A stretch of 64,000 bases of DNA from an uncultured Ulvibacter sp. (GTDB lineage: Bacteria > Bacteroidota > Bacteroidia > Flavobacteriales > Flavobacteriaceae). Made by a program: the position numbers and the translations under genes. Below, one piece after another: positions 1-8,233 of this stretch. How positions within the stretch are numbered: position 1 is the first letter of the stretch; every line of letters begins with the position of its first letter. The stretch is taken from assembly GCA_938041335.1 (NCBI GenBank), contig CALIAF010000004.1:31380-95379 (forward strand), given 5' to 3'. Under the pieces are notes generated by a model, which was not told the origin of the DNA, did not search any database, and saw only the letters and a program-made list of their open reading frames with translations.

Positions 1-1
1 G

Positions 2-790
2 CTAAAAAGATTGATAGATTCTTTTGCCACGGGTAACGTACTCAAAAATGGAATTCCTGTAGCGATCGTAGGTGAACCCAATGTGGGAAAATCTACTTTG
101 TTAAACACTTTACTAAATGAAGAACGCGCCATTGTTAGTGATATCGCTGGTACCACAAGAGATACCATAGAAGATGAACTTAATATAGGAGGTATCGCCT
201 TCCGTTTTATTGACACTGCAGGGATTAGGGAAACTAGTGACACCATCGAAGGCTTAGGCATTAAGAAGACCTTTGAAAAAATGGAACAAGCACAAGTAGT
301 CTTGTTTTTAATACATGCAGCTGCCCTTATTAAGGACACCTCAGCATTTCAGATTGAAATAGAAAAAATAAAAAATAAGCATCCTCAAAAGACACTTGTT
401 GTTGTTGCCAATAAAATGGACACGGTTGAAACCAAACACCTTTCAGAAATTGAAAATATACCTTTACCACAAAAGACGGTTTTAATCCCTATTTCTGCAA
501 AAACAGGACAAGGTGTTGAATCATTAAAAAACACATTACTAGATTTTGTAAATACAGGTGCCTTACGTAACAATGACACCATTGTCACTAACTCTCGTCA
601 CTATGATGCTTTATTAAAGGCCTTAGAAGAGATTGTTAGAGTGCAAGAAGGTATTGATAATAACCTTACCAGTGATTTAATGGCTATAGATATACGCCAA
701 GCGCTGTATCATTTTGGTGAGATTACTGGCGAGATTACAAATGATGATTTGCTGGGTAATATTTTTGCTAATTTCTGTATTGGAAAGTAA
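2..790 (+). CDS. mnmE: tRNA modification GTPase MnmE (3' part; gene runs off the left edge)
   Basis: MnmE, with MnmG, makes the 5-carboxymethylaminomethyl modification on wobble uridine of certain tRNAs. The reading frame is open from base 2, so the N-terminal tetrahydrofolate-binding part lies outside the window; the TTG at 11 is internal, not a start. Seen here are the G domain with P-loop GEPNVGKS (about residues 21-28 counted from base 11), switch motif GTTRD, DTAG and NKMD, followed by the helical domain. The protein ends in FCIGK, the conserved C-terminal motif carrying the family's functional cysteine. The gene is intact at its 3' end. A decayed second copy of this 3' end lies at about 11191-11316, which suggests an insertion next to mnmE. 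Confidence 0.97.
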   Translation, partial: LKRLIDSFATGNVLKNGIPVAIVGEPNVGKSTLLNTLLNEERAIVSDIAGTTRDTIEDELNIGGIAFRFIDTAGIRETSDTIEGLGIKKTFEKMEQAQVVLFLIHAAALIKDTSAFQIEIEKIKNKHPQKTLVVVANKMDTVETKHLSEIENIPLPQKTVLIPISAKTGQGVESLKNTLLDFVNTGALRNNDTIVTNSRHYDALLKALEEIVRVQEGIDNNLTSDLMAIDIRQALYHFGEITGEITNDDLLGNIFANFCIGK

Positions 791-963
791 ATTAATTAAA
801 GATCGTTTTCCTCAAATTCATGAGATAAATATGAGGTAAACAAAACTATTTTTTTAATGAACATTCATATATAGTTTGATTTCACGGCTATGCGTGAGGT
901 TTTTAGTAGTAATTATTAAGATATTGCACTTGAAAGAAAATTAATATTTAAAAAAAACTTGCT

Positions 964-2415
964 ATGAAAAAGACATTAACAACCTCTTTACTATTGTTAG
1001 CTTTTACTTGTAATATGCTAGCACAAGAAATCGAAATGGAACTCTACTTATCTACCCCAGACATCCAAGGATCTGACGGTGGAGACAGTCAATTTTTAGA
1101 CATAGACAATGATGGCGATAATGATATGATTATTGCAGGTAGAAATGGTGCTACACTAACAACACTTTATAGAAATGATGGAGAAGGAAATTTTACTGAA
1201 ACTAATGCTGGTGTATTTACCGGTGTAGCATTTGGTGAGATAGTAACGAGTGATGTAGATGCCGATGGAGATATTGACCTATTTATTATGGGACAAACTC
1301 AAGGAGGATTAAACGCATCTAATTTATTTTTTAATGATGGAACAGGAACATTCACGCTCATCACAAGTTCAAATATTGAGGCTCTAAGCGGAGACGGTGC
1401 TGAGTTTGGTGATATAGATAATGACGGTGATGATGATCTTATAATTAGTGGTTATAATGATGCGAGCAATCAAACTACTAAGATGTATACAAACGATGGG
1501 CAAGGTGTTTTTACTCTAATGAGTACACCGCAATTTGACGGCTTATCAGGAAGGTATAGATTTATTGATTATGATAATGATGACGACATTGATGTCATCT
1601 TTACCGGATCAAATGAAACAGAAATCCCTATGACCAATCTATATACCAATAATGGATCTGGTGTTTTTAGCATTGTAGCAAACACTGGATTAAACAATTT
1701 AAGTGGTGGTGATATTGCTGTGGGTGATACAGATGATGATGGTGATCTTGATATACTAATTTGTGGAGCAGACTCAGAAAACGAAATTATTACTCAATTA
1801 TTTATTAATGATGGTTCGGGAAACTTTGAGCTTATAGATAATACAATATTTAATGATGCCGCATTTGGTGAGGCCTCATTTAATGACTTTGATAACGATG
1901 GGGATCTTGATGCATTTGTCATTGGTACCGGTAATGGTGGTTTAGTTGGTGAGGATGGAGAAAATACAATCTTAGGTAGTATTTATCAAAACGAAGGTGA
2001 CAACAACTTTATTCTTGCACAAGAAATTATAGGAGGTTATTTTTCGCATCACGCTGTTGCAGACATTGATGGAAATGACACACTTGATCTTGTTTTAGGT
2101 GGCACAACTATAGGAGATCCTGCTAGGGGTTCATTTTTGTATAAAAACATTACAAAAATTATCTTGGGGGCGCAAGATCATACCTTAAATAGTGACTTTA
2201 TTTTGCACCCAAACCCAGCGCAAAACAGTGTTACAATAGAAACTGCGGGCAATAAAACGGGGACTATTGAAATTTACTCAGCATTAGGACAACTTGTACA
2301 TTCAGCTCTGTTGTCTGAAAATAAAATACCACTTAATCTAACAGACGGAACTTATTTTGTGAATTTAAAAACTAATGATAATTATCAAGTGAAAAAGTTG
2401 ATAATTAAAAAGTAA
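964..2415 (+). CDS. secreted VCBS/FG-GAP repeat protein with T9SS sorting domain
   Basis: A 483-residue exported protein of unknown ligand. An N-terminal signal peptide (about residues 1-21, ending MLAQ) is followed by seven calcium-loop-like repeats of the FG-GAP/VCBS type, recognisable by DIDNDGDNDMIIAG, DVDADGDIDLFIMG, DIDNDGDDDLIISG, DYDNDDDIDVIFTG, DTDDDGDLDILICG, DFDNDGDLDAFVIG and a weaker last one. Such repeats normally form a beta-propeller. The C-terminal 75 residues (from LHPNPAQNSV) form a type A T9SS sorting domain, so the protein should cross the outer membrane and be attached or released there. It is the first gene after mnmE and the left end of the candidate island. Role in adhesion or binding is a guess. 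Confidence 0.85.
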   Translation: MKKTLTTSLLLLAFTCNMLAQEIEMELYLSTPDIQGSDGGDSQFLDIDNDGDNDMIIAGRNGATLTTLYRNDGEGNFTETNAGVFTGVAFGEIVTSDVDADGDIDLFIMGQTQGGLNASNLFFNDGTGTFTLITSSNIEALSGDGAEFGDIDNDGDDDLIISGYNDASNQTTKMYTNDGQGVFTLMSTPQFDGLSGRYRFIDYDNDDDIDVIFTGSNETEIPMTNLYTNNGSGVFSIVANTGLNNLSGGDIAVGDTDDDGDLDILICGADSENEIITQLFINDGSGNFELIDNTIFNDAAFGEASFNDFDNDGDLDAFVIGTGNGGLVGEDGENTILGSIYQNEGDNNFILAQEIIGGYFSHHAVADIDGNDTLDLVLGGTTIGDPARGSFLYKNITKIILGAQDHTLNSDFILHPNPAQNSVTIETAGNKTGTIEIYSALGQLVHSALLSENKIPLNLTDGTYFVNLKTNDNYQVKKLIIKK

Positions 2416-2439
2416 AACAAAATCCTCAATACTTAAATC

Positions 2440-2475
2440 AAATCCCATTTGTACATTGTGACACATGGGATTTTT
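2440..2475. terminator. bidirectional intrinsic terminator
   Basis: Inverted repeat AAATCCCAT / ATGGGATTT around a loop of about 16 bases, with a T run on the plus side and an A run on the other. It sits between two convergent genes (the VCBS protein and the LytTR regulator) and can serve both. Confidence 0.7.
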
Positions 2476-2505
2476 GCTGTGTATTAAAACATAGCAAATA
2501 ATCAG

Positions 2506-5064
2506 TCAAAATTGAATCTTCTCTAATTCACTTAAATACGTCTCGCCAACTGGTATTTTATTATCTTTTATAAACACCCAATTTCTCCCTTTACTTGATA
2601 CTTGGTCTATTCTAATAATATAAGAGCGATGTATTCGTAAATATTCTAACGCATCTGGAGTCGTTGCAATAAAATCACCAATTTTACAACGAATCGTGTA
2701 GGTCTTATCTTTTGTTGAAATATCTAAATAATTACCTTCTGATTTTACATACAAAATAGTTCTACTTGGGATTTTAAAATCTTCTCCATTAGATCTAAAA
2801 TAGTAAAACCGTTCTTTTCTCTTTAAACGCTTAATAGATAATCTAATTAGCTCTCTAATAATGGCTTGATCATACGTAAGCACTCGAATTTTAAAAAATA
2901 GATAAACCAGACCAGAGAATAGAATGGCGCAAATACCATAGAACCACCAACTTTTCCAGAATGGGGGTTGTATTTGAAAATCATAATTTATAAAATGATT
3001 ACTAACAGAATTTGAGACTTTAGCTTTGGCTTGAAAAGTATATTTTCCTGGGGATAACGATGGGAAACTAATGTTTCTATACTTTGAAGATTTCCATACG
3101 GTATCAACTTCTTTTAATCGATATAAATAGTCAATATTACCTGCGTTTTTATGAGATATTGCTTGAAGGGTAAAGTCTATTGTATTCTGATTGTGTTTTA
3201 ATTTTGTGTCATAGCCAAAGATTGAGTTAGAATTTGCTGTAACATCATCAAGAGTTAATGATAAGATTTCTGACACTGCTTTTTCTTCTAAAACTTCCTT
3301 TTTAAAATAGCATAACCCTTTCTTTGTTGCTACCCAAACTGTATCATTAATAATTTCAATATCATCTATGTCATTGCTTAATAAGCCATCGGCTTTAGTG
3401 ATCGTAGTAACATCATATCTATTATTAGATGTAAAAGCAATTCTATTTAACCCCGCATTGGAACAGGCCCAAATAGTAGAGTCATTTTCTATATGTATTT
3501 CACTTATAATGTTATTAGTAAGACCATGTTTTTTATTAATCGTATATATACTATCACCGTAAACGATAACTCCAGCTCCCTGTGTTGCCATATATACAGT
3601 ATTGGTTTCTTTATTAAGATCTATATCATCTATTCTTAGTTTTAAACTTTTAATGGGGTGATACGCTTTTACAGAATCATCTTTTTGAATATGCAAACCT
3701 GATGAAGTACCTATTAATAATTCGCCGTTATACATACATATATCTTGAATTTTATAATCAATTTCAAAATACTTAATACTATCATTTATTATTTTATAAT
3801 ATCTGTTATTGGTAGATGACATTAATGGATGCCCTATATGTTCCGGAAGCTTATTGGCACCAACATAATATGATGTTTGTGTTGTATAATTGACAAAATT
3901 AGCATCACTATAACCATATAGGTGATTATTTATAGGATCAAATTCAACGATAGCATTATGATCATTTGATCCTTTGTACAATGTATTTAGTTTATTATTC
4001 GAAATATTTGCAATATCGCCATTACTTAAACCAGCATATAAGCTATTCTTATTATCTTTTACTAAAGAGGATATATGTTCTTCAGAAAAGGCCTTTATGT
4101 CTGGGTTTTTAATGTAGAATATACCATCATCTAGAGTACTAAACCAGTAACTCCCTTCTCGGTCTATTAATAAACTAGTAACGGATTTTTTGGGTAAAAA
4201 TGTTTCTAGAATTGTTCCTGATACATCTCTAATTACAGCCCCCCTGTTATAATAACCCACTAAAAATGAATGATCATTAACACGCTTAATACCAGTTGTT
4301 TTTAGTTCGGTTTCATAATACCTAATATCAACACTTTTTGAGACAAGGCCTAGTTTTGCACCAATAAAAATGGATTGTTCTCTATTTAAGATAGCGAGAT
4401 CCATTCTAGGAGTAGGGAAATTTTCTGGAGGAAGCACCACTACTTCATCTGTTGATTTGTAATCATTGCAAAGAGAAAAAAATAATTTTTCTCTAGTGTG
4501 AATACCTATACTAGCACTTTGATTTTCTCCTAATTGATCAGCACTTATATCATAATCAAAATGTTTTATTAAATCACCTTCTTTTGTAATCTCGATAAAA
4601 CCACAAACTCCATAGCCCCCAATAAATACGGTATCATTCTCATCAATAACAATACTCTTAATAAGACTACTCGAATTCAATTGTTCTTTTAAAATAGTAT
4701 TGTACTTAAACGCTGTAAAGCCATCAAATTCTTCATTAAAATAAAAAAGACTTTGACTATAATATCCATAGAACCATACTTGCCCATTTTCTTGAGGGAA
4801 GAAATCTAAAATCGTATTGTCTGGCAAACCATCTTGAGTGGTAAAGTTTTCAAATTCGTACCCATTATATCGTGACAGCCCTTTATCTGTTGCAAACCAA
4901 ATGTAGCCTTGTTTGTCTTGATATATATCATAAATTTCAGAGCTTGGCAAACCATCATCTACGCCAAAATGGGTGTAAATATGCGTTTGCGAATAGCTTG
5001 TTTGAACAATAAAAAACAGGGCTAATATGTAGTAGTATACCTTCAAAGAAAATGATTTAGGCAA
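2506..5064 (-). CDS. membrane sensor-regulator: periplasmic propeller, Y_Y_Y domain, LytTR DNA-binding domain
   Basis: An 852-residue one-piece sensor and transcription factor. The order is: signal peptide (about 1-26); two-component-regulator-propeller repeats (for example DGLPSSEIYDIYQDKQGYIW and similar units) filling the periplasmic part; a Y_Y_Y domain at about 630-700; one transmembrane helix at about 705-727; and a cytoplasmic LytTR domain in the last about 100 residues (ILYVKSEGNYLDI, IHRSYII). Unlike hybrid two-component systems of the phylum it has no histidine kinase or receiver part, so sensing is probably passed straight through the membrane to DNA binding. It is divergent from the leucine-rich-repeat gene across a 249-bp spacer, which makes that gene a natural target. 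Ligand unknown. Confidence 0.88.
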   Translation of the reverse strand: MPKSFSLKVYYYILALFFIVQTSYSQTHIYTHFGVDDGLPSSEIYDIYQDKQGYIWFATDKGLSRYNGYEFENFTTQDGLPDNTILDFFPQENGQVWFYGYYSQSLFYFNEEFDGFTAFKYNTILKEQLNSSSLIKSIVIDENDTVFIGGYGVCGFIEITKEGDLIKHFDYDISADQLGENQSASIGIHTREKLFFSLCNDYKSTDEVVVLPPENFPTPRMDLAILNREQSIFIGAKLGLVSKSVDIRYYETELKTTGIKRVNDHSFLVGYYNRGAVIRDVSGTILETFLPKKSVTSLLIDREGSYWFSTLDDGIFYIKNPDIKAFSEEHISSLVKDNKNSLYAGLSNGDIANISNNKLNTLYKGSNDHNAIVEFDPINNHLYGYSDANFVNYTTQTSYYVGANKLPEHIGHPLMSSTNNRYYKIINDSIKYFEIDYKIQDICMYNGELLIGTSSGLHIQKDDSVKAYHPIKSLKLRIDDIDLNKETNTVYMATQGAGVIVYGDSIYTINKKHGLTNNIISEIHIENDSTIWACSNAGLNRIAFTSNNRYDVTTITKADGLLSNDIDDIEIINDTVWVATKKGLCYFKKEVLEEKAVSEILSLTLDDVTANSNSIFGYDTKLKHNQNTIDFTLQAISHKNAGNIDYLYRLKEVDTVWKSSKYRNISFPSLSPGKYTFQAKAKVSNSVSNHFINYDFQIQPPFWKSWWFYGICAILFSGLVYLFFKIRVLTYDQAIIRELIRLSIKRLKRKERFYYFRSNGEDFKIPSRTILYVKSEGNYLDISTKDKTYTIRCKIGDFIATTPDALEYLRIHRSYIIRIDQVSSKGRNWVFIKDNKIPVGETYLSELEKIQF

Positions 5065-5313
5065 ATGTAATGGTATTTAAAATAGGGCTGATAATTACTG
5101 TTCTGTGTTCATCACTTTTATAGACCTGTTTATCACAATCTCCATAATAACGGTGTTTAAGGAGGCTAAATAATCATTTTTTAAATTTAACTAATCAATT
5201 ATTCATTCTATCACTTTTTTCTATGGTGTTCGTCACAAACCTACTTTTTGATGTTTTTTCTTACAATTCTAAGTCTAGTTTTGGTTTAAAATAATATTAA
5301 AACAAATTTAATT

Positions 5314-7527
5314 ATGAAAAAGAACTTACTTATTTTATTTGCCCTATTTATAACTGCTATAGGGTATTCTCAGTCTTTTACGGAAAATTTTATTACGTAT
5401 AATGTACAGAATAATACCCAACTTAATAAAGTGCTAATTTCTGATTATGATATAGCAGGGGGACCTATAGTTAACATTCCCGCTACGGTTACTAATGGCG
5501 GTGTAACTTATAGTGTCACAATTATTTATAACGGTGCTTTTGCGCAAAAGCAATTAACCAGTGTTACCATACCAAATACGGTAACCGAAATATGGGCTAG
5601 CGCTTTTGGTTGGAATCAATTAACAACGGTAGTAATTCCGGACTCTGTTACGTCTTTATATGCTGGTGCATTTCAAAGTAATCAATTAACTAGTGTTACG
5701 CTGCCAGAAAACTTAACAACTATTGGTAATGATTCGTTTAAAAACAATCTATTAACAAGTGTTACTATTCCATCTTCTGTGAACGATATTCAAGAAGAAG
5801 CATTTAGAAATAACGTTTTAACTAGTGTTACTATTCCAAATACGGTAACAAGTTTAGGCACTTCAACTTTTGCAAATAATCAATTAACAAGTGTTACTAT
5901 TTCTAATGGTTTAACAACCATTGGGAATTCAGTTTTTAGAAGTAACCCATTAACAAGTGTTACTATTCCAAGTTCTGTAACTAGTATAGGTGATAGTGCT
6001 TTTCGCGATAATCAATTAACGACTGTTAACTTTTCAAATGGCCTATTAAGTATTGATTTTGGAGCCTTTCTTAATAATCAAATAACAAGTATTACATTTC
6101 CTGATAGTATTACATCTATTGGCACCTCTTCTTTTTTTGATAATCAAATAACAAGTGTAATAATTCCTGATAGCGTAACAAACATTGGTAATTTTGCCTT
6201 TCTAGAAAATCAATTAACTAGTGTTACTCTTGGTAATAATGTTGGGAACATTGGAGATAGGGCTTTTAACGATAATCAATTAACGAATATTACCATTCCA
6301 AGTAGCGTTACGACTATTGGCGATAGAGCATTTAAAAATAATCCATTAACAAGTGTGGTGTCAGAAGCAATGATTCCACCTACAATCACAACAGGAGGGT
6401 TCAATGATGCTTTTAGTGAAGATCGTAGTAGTATTCAATTAACAATACCAGCCAATACATTAGGAGCTTATGTTACAGATACAGGAGCTTTATGGACTGG
6501 TTTTAATAGCGTTACAGAAGACTTTCAAGTAGGCAATAATTTTGTGAGCGATTTTATTACTTATGAACTCACAACAGCTACAACCATTTCTGCAATAGAC
6601 TATGACACTGCTGGCGGTGCTGTGGTTGATGTTCCTGCTACAAAAATAAACGGTGTGCTTACCTATGATGTAACTCAAGTAGGCGATTTTGCTTTTGCAA
6701 GTAATTCCTTAACAGAAGCGACACTAGCAAGCAGTATCACAAACATAGGCCAGCAAGCCTTTGTTGATAATGAAATAGCAAGTATCACAATTCCTGATGG
6801 AGTTACAAACATTGGTCAAGGTGCTTTTGCGCTTAATAACCTTACCATTATCGTGACTCCAGATAGTGTAACTAGTATAGGAGATAGCGCTTTTGAGAGC
6901 AATTCAATCGCTAGTGCAACACTGCCTAATACGCTTACAACAATAGGCAATAACGTGTTCACTAATAATAGTTTAACAAGTATCACTATTCCAGATACTG
7001 TAACAAGTATAGGTATTGGTGCTTTTTATGAAAATCAATTAACTAGTATTACCATACCTGAAAATGTTAGCACTATTGGAGCTAGTGCTTTTGGCGACAA
7101 CCTACTTACAACAGTAACAACTGAAGCTATAATACCCCCTACCATAACGACCACTGGCAACGCTACTGATACTTTTGGCGATGATCGCAATACTATAGAT
7201 TTATTTATTCCAGGTGGGACGTATGATGCCTATGTGACAGATACTGGCGCTTTATGGACCGGTTTTAATTCTGTGACAGATCCATTTTTAGGTACTTCGG
7301 ATGTCTCTTTGTTAAATGATTTAGTACTTATAAATACTTCGGAAATGTTACAAATCATTACCAATGGTACTGCAACATTACAAAGGTATCAGGTCTTTAA
7401 TATTTCCGGAGCACTCGTAAAAGAAGGAACTGATCCTTCTGTTGAAATTAGTAATCTATCTAACGGGTTCTATGTCATAGCACTAACATTTGACACAGGC
7501 TCAATTATTAAAAAGTTTGCTAAATAA
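5314..7527 (+). CDS. secreted BspA-type leucine-rich-repeat (LRR_5) protein with T9SS sorting domain
   Basis: A 737-residue surface protein with signal peptide (about 1-19), then LRR_5 repeats of 22 residues of the form LTSVTIPxxVTxIGxxAFxxNQ. I count about 12 units in a first block and 6 in a second. Each block is preceded by a similar cap (FITYNV... and FITYEL...) and closed by a near-identical linker containing AYVTDTGALWTGFNSVT, so the two blocks come from an internal duplication. The C-terminal region (from about 665, LVLINTSEMLQI, ending IIKKFAK) resembles a T9SS sorting domain. BspA-type proteins act in adhesion in several bacteria and protists; that function is inference here. It stands divergent to the LytTR sensor and upstream of a lipoprotein and the S74 fibre gene. 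Confidence 0.87.
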   Translation: MKKNLLILFALFITAIGYSQSFTENFITYNVQNNTQLNKVLISDYDIAGGPIVNIPATVTNGGVTYSVTIIYNGAFAQKQLTSVTIPNTVTEIWASAFGWNQLTTVVIPDSVTSLYAGAFQSNQLTSVTLPENLTTIGNDSFKNNLLTSVTIPSSVNDIQEEAFRNNVLTSVTIPNTVTSLGTSTFANNQLTSVTISNGLTTIGNSVFRSNPLTSVTIPSSVTSIGDSAFRDNQLTTVNFSNGLLSIDFGAFLNNQITSITFPDSITSIGTSSFFDNQITSVIIPDSVTNIGNFAFLENQLTSVTLGNNVGNIGDRAFNDNQLTNITIPSSVTTIGDRAFKNNPLTSVVSEAMIPPTITTGGFNDAFSEDRSSIQLTIPANTLGAYVTDTGALWTGFNSVTEDFQVGNNFVSDFITYELTTATTISAIDYDTAGGAVVDVPATKINGVLTYDVTQVGDFAFASNSLTEATLASSITNIGQQAFVDNEIASITIPDGVTNIGQGAFALNNLTIIVTPDSVTSIGDSAFESNSIASATLPNTLTTIGNNVFTNNSLTSITIPDTVTSIGIGAFYENQLTSITIPENVSTIGASAFGDNLLTTVTTEAIIPPTITTTGNATDTFGDDRNTIDLFIPGGTYDAYVTDTGALWTGFNSVTDPFLGTSDVSLLNDLVLINTSEMLQIITNGTATLQRYQVFNISGALVKEGTDPSVEISNLSNGFYVIALTFDTGSIIKKFAK

Positions 7528-7540
7528 AAACAAAATATAC

Positions 7541-7586
7541 AATCCAGAGATAGTACATTTTGGGGAAGGTGTACTATAGCTGGATT
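7541..7586 (+). other. long intergenic hairpin without a T tract
   Basis: The arms AATCCAG-AG-ATAGTACA and TGTACTAT-AG-CTGGATT pair over 7 + 8 bp, interrupted by a symmetrical AG/AG internal loop, with a 12-base loop. No T run follows, so it is unlikely to be a simple intrinsic terminator. It lies 14 bases after the LRR gene and 28 bases before the lipoprotein gene. It could be an mRNA stability or processing element, or a protein-binding palindrome. Confidence 0.6.
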
Positions 7587-7614
7587 AAGTAATACAGCAA
7601 TTAAAACAAATACC

Positions 7615-8181
7615 ATGAAAAAAATACAAATAGTAATAGCGGTCATTTACATCGCCACACTAACATCTTGTGGAGGTGGATCGAGCCATCAGGCAGCCAC
7701 TGCCGAAGGATTTACAGCTATTGAACAAGCGTTAAAAAGCAAATTTGGTGATGATGCCTATTACACAGATCTATCTGTTACATACAATGCTTCTGTTGGA
7801 AATATTATAGGAGTAACCGTTACAGAAGACCCAGCATCCTTACAAATGGGACAATGGAATGAAATGCAAGGCACTTGGACACAAAACTCAGATATCACTC
7901 TTGAAATTCCCAAAGGAACCAATGCAGAAGAGTATATGTTTCAGTTAAACGACAATATCAATCTCACCAAATTAGGAGGATTAATTGAGACATCAAGTAA
8001 AAAGCTAACCCTCGAAAAAAATATTGAGCATCCAACTTTGGCTATTGCCTATATATCTTTTCCAGATAATGGAGACATCGCAAAAGCCAATTATAATATC
8101 AAATTAAAGCCAGAAAACGGAGGCACTTCTTTTAATTTCTCTTATTCGCTAAATGGAGCGTTAATTGAAATGGATTACTAA
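7615..8181 (+). CDS. predicted lipoprotein of unknown function
   Basis: 188 residues. The N-terminus has a lipoprotein signal with lipobox LTSC (Cys about 19) followed by GGGSS, a flexible acidic/glycine start typical of surface-displayed lipoproteins in this phylum. The rest is a soluble, mostly beta-predicted domain without cysteines that I do not recognise. It sits between the LRR surface protein and the S74 fibre, all on the same strand with short gaps (87 and 52 bp), so co-transcription is likely. Function unknown; membership in the same surface module is inference from position only. Confidence 0.75.
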   Translation: MKKIQIVIAVIYIATLTSCGGGSSHQAATAEGFTAIEQALKSKFGDDAYYTDLSVTYNASVGNIIGVTVTEDPASLQMGQWNEMQGTWTQNSDITLEIPKGTNAEEYMFQLNDNINLTKLGGLIETSSKKLTLEKNIEHPTLAIAYISFPDNGDIAKANYNIKLKPENGGTSFNFSYSLNGALIEMDY

Positions 8182-8233
8182 GCATCAAAAGCAAAATTAT
8201 AAATACTCAATTTGATTATTATAAAGCACCTCT

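Noticed and set aside
810..834. CCTCA / TGAGG inverted repeat after mnmE as a terminator
   Set aside because: Stem of five base pairs, long AT loop and no T run directly after it.
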